Shown here: piece after piece, positions 6,826 through 12,385 of the stretch | Layout of the letters: each line of letters starts with the position of its first letter | Position numbering within the stretch: position 1 is the stretch's first letter | NCBI GenBank assembly: GCA_027000765.1 | Contig: JALTNJ010000189.1 | Location: 1-12,385 of the forward strand | Length of the DNA stretch: 12,385 bases | Direction: 5' to 3' | Source of the DNA: Nitrososphaeria archaeon | GTDB lineage: Archaea; Thermoproteota; Nitrososphaeria; Geothermarchaeales; JDFR-13 | The notes under the pieces: generated by a model | Told to the model about the DNA's origin: nothing | Databases searched by the model: none | Seen by the model: the letters and a program-made list of their open reading frames with translations, nothing else | Translations under genes and position numbers: made by a program

Positions 6826-7488
6826 ATGGGCAACCCATATAAATGGCTTGGTTGGAAGAGGGAGAGGGAAGTCTATAAGATATGTAAGAAGCATTTTGAC
6901 AAGCTACTTGAGATAGTTGAGAGACTTAACGTCTTTCTGGTTAAATTTAGAGAAGCGGATGAGGAATATAGAGAGATATTTCAAGATATATTTAATCTGG
7001 AGAGAGAGGCGGATACAATTAAGGAGGAGATAATCTCCGAGTTAACAGGAGGAGTTATACATCCTATGGATAGAGAAGATATAATGAGGCTTATTTACTC
7101 CGCTGATGACGTGGCTTCATATGCAAAAGCCGCCGCCAGAAAACTTGTATATGTAGATCCAAGTGTCGTGCCAAATGAGATTCTAGATAATCTGGTTAAG
7201 ATTGGAGAAATGTCTCTCGATGAGATGAGGCACTTAAAAAATGCCTTAGACTACTTAATGAAAGATGCGAAGAAGGCTATGGAGGAGACGAATAAAGTTG
7301 AGAGGATAGAGGAGTCTATAGATGAGTTTAGAGAGGAGATGATATCCCAGATATTGAGGTGGGCTGATAAAGTTGATTTTATAAGCCACTGGTTAATGAT
7401 GAAAGAGGCTGTTGAGAACATCGAGATGATGTCGGATAGCATGGAGGATACAGGAGATATAATAAGGGGATTGGCGGTTACCGACTAG
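6826..7488 (+). CDS. DUF47 family PhoU-like protein, probable PiT partner
   Basis: 220 residues from ATG 6826, the normal length for the DUF47/TIGR00153 family. The protein is almost wholly helical and highly charged. The segments FNLEREADTIKEEI and MDREDIMRLIYSADDVASYAKAA are the family's characteristic helices and resemble PhoU, whose acidic faces bind metal clusters. DUF47 genes commonly stand next to PiT phosphate permeases and are thought to control their activity; the protein should act in the cytoplasm at the membrane. Here the permease is also next door but in convergent orientation, with the two stop codons overlapping in CTAG (7485-7488), so they cannot form one operon. Upstream lies the inverted repeat at 6697-6730. 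No frameshift or truncation seen. Confidence 0.9.
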   Translation: MGNPYKWLGWKREREVYKICKKHFDKLLEIVERLNVFLVKFREADEEYREIFQDIFNLEREADTIKEEIISELTGGVIHPMDREDIMRLIYSADDVASYAKAAARKLVYVDPSVVPNEILDNLVKIGEMSLDEMRHLKNALDYLMKDAKKAMEETNKVERIEESIDEFREEMISQILRWADKVDFISHWLMMKEAVENIEMMSDSMEDTGDIIRGLAVTD

Positions 7489-8519
7489 GGAACCCCTAAG
7501 AAGTAGTATAAGGCTAGATATATTCCTGCTGAGAGAATCATTGTAACCGGTACTGTCAGAACCCAGAATGATGCAAGTCTAAATGCGGTGTCTTTATCGA
7601 CATTCTCCTTGCCTCCTGCAGCGATCCCCACACCTATTAGGGATCCTGCTGTCGCCAATGAAGTCGATATTGGGAGGCCAAAGCCTATGTATATATATGG
7701 TAATGTGGTGAATAGATATACTACTAATGCATTACTCAACTCAGCTGCCAAACCAGTTAATAGATCAAGTCTAGTTATTTTAAATGCCATTGTAGAGATT
7801 ACCTTGGGACCTATGAAATATCCTCCTATAGCTATACCTATCGATCCGAAGGCTGCTAGAACAAGCATCGCATTATAATCCGGCATCCGCCCAAGCTTCT
7901 GAGCAATAGTAACATATACACCTGTTGCATTTGCTATATCATTAGTGCCGAATGCATAGGCTGAAAAAGCAAGTGCGAATATCAGGGAATATGAGAGAAA
8001 TTTCTCGAACCGTTCATTATAGACATCGATATTAAACAACTTTATAAGGAAGACTATTAGCTTATATAACAAATATGCTAGAAACAATGCTGCAAACGGC
8101 GAGCTTACCCAGCTTAGTATCACCATATAAAGTACCTTTTGGTTTATCATCTCCATTCCCTGGGAAACGAGGCCGTATCCTAGGACAGCGCCTATGATTG
8201 AGTGAGTAACTGAAACGTCCAGCCCCATTTTAGAAGCTATGAAATTAACCCATATTACAGCCGCAGCAACAGACGCAAAGGCCCCTGCGATACTAATCTC
8301 TGGAACAATACCCTTTCCAATGGTCTTCATAACCATAAATCCTTGGGTCATTGCTCCTACAGCAGCGAATATAGCGAAGAATATCACCGCTCTTTTAATT
8401 GATATTACCCCAGCGCCTACAGCAGCGTCTGTAGGCTCTGCAGCATCATTGCCTCCGAGGGTTATAGCCATTAAAAAGGATAGTATGAAGCCCGTGACCA
8501 ATATTATGTTCTCAAACAA
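7485..8519 (-). CDS. PiT-family inorganic phosphate permease
   Basis: 344 residues, about ten membrane spans in two related halves. The first half carries LGGNDAAEPTDAAVGAG (21-37), the PiT signature, and VTHSIIGAVLGYG (104-116). The second half repeats these as FGTNDIANATG (190-200) and LPISTSLATAGSLIGVG (282-298). PiT proteins import phosphate, usually as a metal-phosphate complex, with H+ or Na+. Compared with the common GANDxAN form, the first signature has Glu28 where Asn is usual, and the second half lacks the His of STTH. The start is TTG 8519; no in-frame ATG or GTG exists between it and the strong GGAGGTG site 11 bases upstream. A later ATG (residue 17) would remove most of the first span. 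The neighbouring DUF47 gene fits a phosphate-uptake pair. Confidence 0.9.
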   Translation of the reverse strand: MFENIILVTGFILSFLMAITLGGNDAAEPTDAAVGAGVISIKRAVIFFAIFAAVGAMTQGFMVMKTIGKGIVPEISIAGAFASVAAAVIWVNFIASKMGLDVSVTHSIIGAVLGYGLVSQGMEMINQKVLYMVILSWVSSPFAALFLAYLLYKLIVFLIKLFNIDVYNERFEKFLSYSLIFALAFSAYAFGTNDIANATGVYVTIAQKLGRMPDYNAMLVLAAFGSIGIAIGGYFIGPKVISTMAFKITRLDLLTGLAAELSNALVVYLFTTLPYIYIGFGLPISTSLATAGSLIGVGIAAGGKENVDKDTAFRLASFWVLTVPVTMILSAGIYLALYYFLGVP

Positions 8520-8530
8520 CGCCTCATATA

Positions 8531-8548
8531 CACCTCCAACCCGGAGGT
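8531..8548 (-). promoter_or_regulatory. Shine-Dalgarno of the phosphate permease within a possible anti-SD hairpin
   Basis: On the coding strand ACCTCC (8548-8543) is followed by the five-base loop GGGTT and then GGAGGT (8537-8532), which with the next G forms the SD of the permease. The six pairs include four GC pairs and would hide the SD. An out-of-frame ATG at 8527-8525 starts a seven-codon reading frame that overlaps the TTG start. Confidence 0.5.
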
Positions 8549-8593
8549 CTAATTCAATATATCATCCCTTAGTAAAGAATAATTTATCATATT

Positions 8594-8644
8594 AACTCTA
8601 TAGAACTCTAAATAATCTATATAGTCTATATAGAAACTAGAGTT
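8594..8644. repeat. Short tandem repeats upstream of the phosphate permease (candidate operator/promoter)
   Basis: Consecutive units are AACTCTATAG (8594-8603), AACTCTAAAT (8604-8613), AATCTATATAG (8614-8624) and TCTATATAG (8625-8633); the last nine bases are an exact tandem copy of TCTATATAG at 8616-8624. Each copy contains the palindrome CTATATAG. AACTCTA (8604-8610) is mirrored by TAGAGTT (8638-8644). Spacing is near one helical turn. The block lies about 75-125 bases before the permease start and after the stop of the upstream gene, and its TATA-like cores could also be the promoter. Confidence 0.45.
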
Positions 8645-8671
8645 TCACTGTCTATGTATATACATTTATGT

Positions 8672-9133
8672 TCATTTTGAGATTAGCATACGCTTCCATT
8701 CCCTATATGTTTTTATGAATATGGTTGTCGAGAGGATCAGAAGGAGAGTGAAGAAGATCAGTTCCATATATGGTATTTTACTTTTACCCCCTAGTTTAAT
8801 AACAACCGGAGAGTTAGATGAGAGTGTTATGTTTATACGATGGTAGGCTGGGACTTCATAGTCAAATGATTTCAGAGCTTTATATCCAATGCCATCTATA
8901 TCGATGTCAAATGACGCGTTTCCTACTAGCCATATCCTTAGATCTGTTCTAGGCGCTGATACAATTATCGATAACATATACTCGTTGTCCTTGTCCAATA
9001 TAAGGGTCTCTCCAAAACCATATCCAGGGATGAAGATAGGATAAAGGAGGGTTATATAGAGTATATATGCGATGGAGAATAGTATTATAAACTCCAAGAC
9101 GAGTAGCTTTGTAAGATGACCACGTTTCGACAT
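8672..9133 (-). CDS. Small two-span membrane protein with extracytoplasmic domain, unknown function
   Basis: 153 residues. A basic start (MSKRGHLTK) and a span at about 10-33 suggest an N-in topology. An extracytoplasmic segment of about 85 residues (34-120) with alternating strand-like pattern follows, then a second span (about 122-141) and a basic cytoplasmic tail. Two sequons (NAS, NIT) lie in the outer domain. There are no cysteines and no family I recognise. The ATG at 9133 has only a weak SD (AGGCG). A TATA-like CATATATAGG (minus strand, 9172-9163) about 30 bases upstream would give a very short leader, so it may have its own promoter despite lying 49 bases after the zinc-ribbon gene. 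Confidence 0.75.
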   Translation of the reverse strand: MSKRGHLTKLLVLEFIILFSIAYILYITLLYPIFIPGYGFGETLILDKDNEYMLSIIVSAPRTDLRIWLVGNASFDIDIDGIGYKALKSFDYEVPAYHRINITLSSNSPVVIKLGGKSKIPYMELIFFTLLLILSTTIFIKTYREWKRMLISK

Positions 9134-9182
9134 CGCCTACATATTTGAGGATAAGCCTTATACCTATATATGTAGTAGTATA

Positions 9183-9416
9183 TTACTCCTCTTCTGGTCT
9201 ACCAGCGATTTCAACATCTTTAGCTCGATTAGCCTCAATTGTGATCCTCAGGAGAATCCTGTCAATAAGGCTCCTATTCGTGTTGAAGGTATTTCCACAT
9301 ATATTACATTCTATATCTGACTCCATTACAACCACATACCACGATGCATCAGCATATATTTTACCACAATTAGGGCATTTTAGAATGGATATATCTAGCC
9401 ACGCCTCCTCCGCCAA
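9183..9416 (-). CDS. Small zinc-ribbon protein
   Basis: 77 residues. Two knuckles, CPNCGKIY (Cys14, Cys17) and CNICGNTF (Cys37, Cys40), spaced by 19 residues, form a classical four-cysteine zinc ribbon, followed by a charged tail that ends PEEE. The start is TTG 9416, supported by GAGGTG on the coding strand seven bases upstream (9429-9424); there is no in-frame ATG before the first cysteine. Such small ribbons act in nucleic-acid or protein binding, but nothing here points to a partner. The gene lies 43 bases after the dehydrogenase stop; an AAATATATT stretch right after that stop could be its own TATA element. Confidence 0.8.
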   Translation of the reverse strand: MAEEAWLDISILKCPNCGKIYADASWYVVVMESDIECNICGNTFNTNRSLIDRILLRITIEANRAKDVEIAGRPEEE

Positions 9417-9423
9417 CTATACA

Positions 9424-9429
9424 CACCTC
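9424..9429 (-). promoter_or_regulatory. Shine-Dalgarno GAGGTG supporting a TTG start
   Basis: GAGGTG on the minus strand lies seven bases before TTG 9416 of the zinc-ribbon gene, good spacing for an archaeal start, and is the main reason to accept that TTG. Confidence 0.65.
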
Positions 9430-9459
9430 GATACATTAATGATTTACATGGGAATATAT

Positions 9460-10203
9460 TTAATCTCCACCAGATACAACGATTATTTCCCCTGTTATGT
9501 AGTCGTTCCGGATTAGGAACAAAACTGCTTCCGCGATCTCCTCGGGCCGCCCAATCCTACCCAGGGGTACCTTTTTAGCTCTCTCCGGTAGGTTTGGAAC
9601 ACTTCTAACCATATCTGTATCAGTTAAGCCCGGTGCAACCCCATTTACACGTATATTATATTTAGCTAGCTCACTTGCAAGAGAAAGAGTGAAGCCGTTT
9701 ACAGCGGATTTGGACGCTGCATACGCTACCCTACCCGGGTGAGGAATACATCTGCTATTTCTAATGGAGGAGGCTATGGATGATATGTTGATTATAACAC
9801 CCTGGCCCTTTTCAAGCATGTGAGGGAGGGCGCATCTGGTCATGTTAAACATTCCAAAGACGTTTACTCTAAACATGTGTTCCCAGTCCTGTGGATCCAA
9901 CTCTATAAACGGCTTTGCAAAGAAGATTCCCGCGTTATTAACAAGTATATCTATACCACCAAATTGGCTGAGGGTCTCATCAACTATATGCCTACAGTCC
10001 TCGTAGTTGGATACGTCTCCCTTAACGGCAATCGCATTACCACCTGCTTCTTCAAAGGCTTTAACCGTCTCCATAGCCAGATCCTTATTCCTTCTATAAT
10101 TGACGACGACTCTACAACCCTCCTCTCCAAGTCTAAATGCAATAGCTCTTCCAATGCCTCGAGAGGATCCAGTGACTATAGCCACTTTATCCTGGAGATC
10201 CAT
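9460..10203 (-). CDS. Short-chain dehydrogenase/reductase, FabG-like
   Basis: 247 residues from the second in-frame ATG (10203), matching the typical FabG length. A GGTGA site (10216-10212) lies eight bases upstream of it and inside the five extra codons that would begin at 10218. Motifs: TGSSRGIG (11-18) for the dinucleotide; NYRRN (35-39), whose arginines favour NADP(H); NNAG (89-92); and catalytic Asn114, Ser142, Tyr161 and Lys165 (YAASK). The C-terminal ITGEIIVVSGG is the usual ending. Between Ser142 and Tyr161 there are 18 residues instead of the 12 seen in FabG, so the substrate loop is longer. It should be a soluble oxidoreductase for a keto or hydroxy compound; the substrate is unknown. 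It lies downstream of the gamma-glutamyltransferase-like gene with a gap of about 56 bases. Confidence 0.9.
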   Translation of the reverse strand: MDLQDKVAIVTGSSRGIGRAIAFRLGEEGCRVVVNYRRNKDLAMETVKAFEEAGGNAIAVKGDVSNYEDCRHIVDETLSQFGGIDILVNNAGIFFAKPFIELDPQDWEHMFRVNVFGMFNMTRCALPHMLEKGQGVIINISSIASSIRNSRCIPHPGRVAYAASKSAVNGFTLSLASELAKYNIRVNGVAPGLTDTDMVRSVPNLPERAKKVPLGRIGRPEEIAEAVLFLIRNDYITGEIIVVSGGD

Positions 10204-10211
10204 ATATAATT

Positions 10212-10216
10212 TCACC
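10212..10216 (-). promoter_or_regulatory. Shine-Dalgarno GGTGA deciding the dehydrogenase start
   Basis: On the minus strand GGTGA lies eight bases before ATG 10203 and overlaps the alternative ATG at 10218, which itself has no SD. It favours the shorter protein. Confidence 0.6.
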
Positions 10217-10259
10217 ATAAAAATAGAAGGGTTGATAAAGGATAAAATATTCCAGGATA

Positions 10260-11795
10260 TTATATCAGTCCCCCTGGATACATGTCTCCCCTAATATCCC
10301 CATATCCAGCCCTCAACCCATCTAATCTATATTCTACCGTGGCAGCTACCCCAAGCCTAGACCCATAACTCTTTACCTCCACATCGTTATAGGCGATGCC
10401 TTGCAAGTCATATCCCTCTTCAATTATCAATCGACCATTCTCAATATTCCATACAAATCGTGGGAATTCCAGGGCGGTCTGTGGATCCATATTATAGATA
10501 AGCATATTAGTCAATATCTCCGAATGGAGTTGTGGCCTATAGTGTCCACCTGATAAGCCATGTGCATAAACTCTTTCTTCACCTACCAATACGGGGGATG
10601 AGAGGGTGTGCATAGGCTTCTTTCCAGGCGCTAGCCTATTAATATGCTGCTCATCAAGTGAAAATGAATGACCTCTACAGTTGAATGTAACTCCATATGT
10701 AGGTTCAGTCACCTTTGACCCAAAACCATAAAATAAGCTTTGGATACCTGATACAATCGTTCCATTATCATCTATCACCGCAAAATATGTAGTGTCTTCC
10801 CCTCCACTGCCCATGGGAGAGTATATACATTCTTTGAGAGCGGCTTCTAGAAACTCCTTGTTTAATAATTTATCAATTGATATACCCATATACCTGGGAT
10901 CAGTGATATACTTGTCTCTGAGGCAGAATATGGTCCTGAATAGCTTTAGGAATAGGTTTATCCTCCTACTTGACCTGGGCTTTATCTCGGAGGGATCAAG
11001 ATCATCCAAGTATTGGAGCATCTGTAGAGTTGATATTCCCTGTGTATTAGGAGGCATTTCATAAACCTCAAATTCCTTAAAAGTGATTTTAATGGGGTCT
11101 AGCCACTCAGATGAATAAGACCTGAAGTCCTCTTCCGAGAATAGAGGCGCCTCCCTATTTAGATACTCGACCATCTTCTCCATAACATCCCCTTCATAGA
11201 AAGCCCTTGGATCCTCTTTCAATATGTCTATTAGCTTTGCGAGTGCTGGAAACCTGATTAAATCCCCTGGGCGAATCTCCTTATCCAGGGGATAATATAC
11301 CCTGCTCCCAGAATCCTCAGCCAGTTCTCCACGGAGTATATTCAATGCTCTAGATAGTGAATGGGAGGCGGGGAAACCACTGTAGGCGATTTCACGTGGT
11401 TTATCCAACAGTCTACTCCACTCCTCTGACCCAAACCGTTTCCACATATTATATACCGCATCGACTAATCCAGGTACAGTAACTGAGTAGGCTCCTTTAA
11501 CAGGTATTTTACTAAAGCCCTTATCCCGCATTAAATCAATAGTGGCTCCTTTCCCCGCATATCCAGAGCCATTTATGTGATGGATCTCACCAGTAGACCC
11601 ATCGTATATCAATGCGAAGAAGTCTCCACCTACTCCGCCTAGATGTGGGATTGTCACCGCTAGGGAGAAGCTTACCGCCACAGCAGCGTCAACAGCATTT
11701 CCACCTCTACTAAGAACATCCAGGCCATTCATAGTGGCAATTGGGTTCTCCGAAACAATAACTCCCCTACGTGAGAAGAATGGAGTTTTAAACAT
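10260..11795 (-). CDS. Gamma-glutamyltransferase-like Ntn hydrolase (YwrD-type)
   Basis: 511 residues. RGGNAVDAAVA (30-40) and LGGVGGDFF (52-60) open the large-subunit part. The predicted self-cleavage site and nucleophile is Thr335 in GGEDTTYFAV, matching Thr391 of the E. coli enzyme. The C-terminal half has RGHSFSLD and NRLAPGKKPMHTLSSP, a pattern of the YwrD-like branch, where the LNN...D glutamyl-binding motif of classical enzymes is absent. No signal peptide is visible, so it is probably cytoplasmic, unlike bacterial glutathione-degrading enzymes. The substrate may be a gamma-glutamyl or other acyl-amide compound; the branch is poorly characterised. GGTG on the coding strand (11806-11803) lies seven bases before the ATG. 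A TATA-like ATATAAT and the palindrome at 11818-11829 lie just upstream. Confidence 0.9.
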   Translation of the reverse strand: MFKTPFFSRRGVIVSENPIATMNGLDVLSRGGNAVDAAVAVSFSLAVTIPHLGGVGGDFFALIYDGSTGEIHHINGSGYAGKGATIDLMRDKGFSKIPVKGAYSVTVPGLVDAVYNMWKRFGSEEWSRLLDKPREIAYSGFPASHSLSRALNILRGELAEDSGSRVYYPLDKEIRPGDLIRFPALAKLIDILKEDPRAFYEGDVMEKMVEYLNREAPLFSEEDFRSYSSEWLDPIKITFKEFEVYEMPPNTQGISTLQMLQYLDDLDPSEIKPRSSRRINLFLKLFRTIFCLRDKYITDPRYMGISIDKLLNKEFLEAALKECIYSPMGSGGEDTTYFAVIDDNGTIVSGIQSLFYGFGSKVTEPTYGVTFNCRGHSFSLDEQHINRLAPGKKPMHTLSSPVLVGEERVYAHGLSGGHYRPQLHSEILTNMLIYNMDPQTALEFPRFVWNIENGRLIIEEGYDLQGIAYNDVEVKSYGSRLGVAATVEYRLDGLRAGYGDIRGDMYPGGLI

Positions 11796-11817
11796 CCCTA
11801 TACACCGATTATATAGC

Positions 11818-11829
11818 CTTAATATTAAG
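11818..11829. repeat. 12-bp perfect palindrome CTTAATATTAAG in a divergent promoter region
   Basis: The palindrome sits 23 bases upstream of the gamma-glutamyltransferase-like ATG, directly next to the TATA-like ATTATATA (11808-11815). It could be an operator, but a short AT-rich palindrome can also arise by chance. Confidence 0.35.
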
Positions 11830-11941
11830 TAGTATATGACTTCCGTGATAGATATAGTTTATCAATTCCATGAAAACACTGGTTTATTTATCTATTTGAT
11901 TATAATCATAATATTAGTTGAAGAAAAGGTTGTGGTTAAAC

Positions 11942-12382
11942 ATGACTCTAGTTAAGGATGAGAAAAGGATTTGGAATGCAACTATTAAGATCGGCGGTGC
12001 GGATTTCAAGCTCGAGTTATTCGATGCCTTCGATACATCACTAGTTTTTAAGGAAGAGTTTATGAATAAGCTGAAGCACCTTATCATAGAGCATGAGCAT
12101 TATATGGCTGGTGACGTATTAACCGAGATAACGTCTCCAGAGGGAGAAGACTTTAGTAAATATGCTGTTTTCGTACTCCTTATCCAGTTGAGTAAAGAGC
12201 TTCATGAGGAATATGGAGAGGAGCATATGTATCTATTTGCATTGAGAAAAGACGGTTATGTTCAGCTCGCTGGAGTCGATTCAAAGGATATGGATGAGGA
12301 TGAGCTTCTAAACATATTGTCACTAGCGTTTGAAGAGCCTAAAAAAGTGGAGTCTCTCATCTTAGCATATACTCCTGAGTAA
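11942..12382 (+). CDS. Small acidic protein of unknown function
   Basis: 146 residues from ATG 11942, ending at TAA just before the window edge. An in-frame TTG at 11918 would add eight residues (MKKRLWLN), but it is a weaker start codon with no clear SD. The ATG has only poor SD-like GG stretches upstream (AAAAGG near 11927, GTGG near 11933). The protein is soluble, rich in Glu/Asp, with no cysteine and no membrane span. A strand-like N-terminal part (ATIKIGGADFKLELFD) precedes helices (FKEEFMNKLKHLI and the segment around LLIQLSKELHEEYG). The EHEHY cluster (about 50-54) is the only eye-catching possible metal site. I recognise no family. The gene is divergent from the gamma-glutamyltransferase-like gene across about 146 bases, with a TATA-like TTTATTTAT at 11883-11891. 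Confidence 0.7.
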   Translation: MTLVKDEKRIWNATIKIGGADFKLELFDAFDTSLVFKEEFMNKLKHLIIEHEHYMAGDVLTEITSPEGEDFSKYAVFVLLIQLSKELHEEYGEEHMYLFALRKDGYVQLAGVDSKDMDEDELLNILSLAFEEPKKVESLILAYTPE

Positions 12383-12385
12383 AAA

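Noticed and set aside
8594..8644. CRISPR-like array
   Set aside because: Units are only 9-11 bases with no spacers; better seen as promoter or operator repeats.
10204..10218. Longer start of the dehydrogenase at ATG 10218
   Set aside because: It has no Shine-Dalgarno, whereas GGTGA sits properly before ATG 10203 and the shorter protein has the usual family start.

Overview
The window looks like a compact chromosomal segment of a thermophilic archaeon, probably of the Thermoproteota (crenarchaeal) side. The signs are AT-rich intergenic DNA, heavy use of AGA/AGG arginine and ATA isoleucine codons, GGTGA-type Shine-Dalgarno sites close to ATG or TTG starts, TATA-like promoter elements, very short gene gaps, and an archaeal-style phosphate permease with a DUF47 partner. 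The exact lineage cannot be read from the sequence. I saw no tRNA, rRNA, CRISPR array, insertion sequence or attachment site.

Left part (1-2450): the end of a secreted or surface protein with a C-terminal Ig-like domain converges on a large unknown cell-surface protein that has a signal peptide and a C-terminal membrane anchor.

Central part (2781-6201): a three-gene block that looks like an electron-transfer module. It holds (i) a membrane-anchored octaheme c-type cytochrome with an NrfH/NapC-like first heme site, (ii) a secreted tetraheme cytochrome with a C-terminal membrane anchor, and (iii) an unrecognised polytopic membrane protein whose ATG abuts the tetraheme stop codon in the same frame. 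A simple inferred model is that electrons from the membrane quinol pool enter the octaheme protein, pass to the tetraheme surface protein, and go on to an external acceptor, with the polytopic protein as a dedicated partner. This is the most interesting system in the window.

Phosphate part (6205-8519): a YbaK/ProX-type aminoacyl-tRNA deacylase is divergent from a DUF47 (PhoU-like) gene across a TATA-like element flanked by an inverted repeat. The DUF47 gene converges on a PiT-type phosphate permease; the two stop codons overlap in the four bases CTAG. The permease leader carries a possible anti-Shine-Dalgarno hairpin and lies downstream of 9-10 bp tandem repeats.

Right part (8672-12382): a leftward series encodes a gamma-glutamyltransferase-like Ntn hydrolase (YwrD type), a FabG-like short-chain dehydrogenase, a small zinc-ribbon protein and a small two-span membrane protein. 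It runs divergently from a small acidic protein of unknown function at the right edge.
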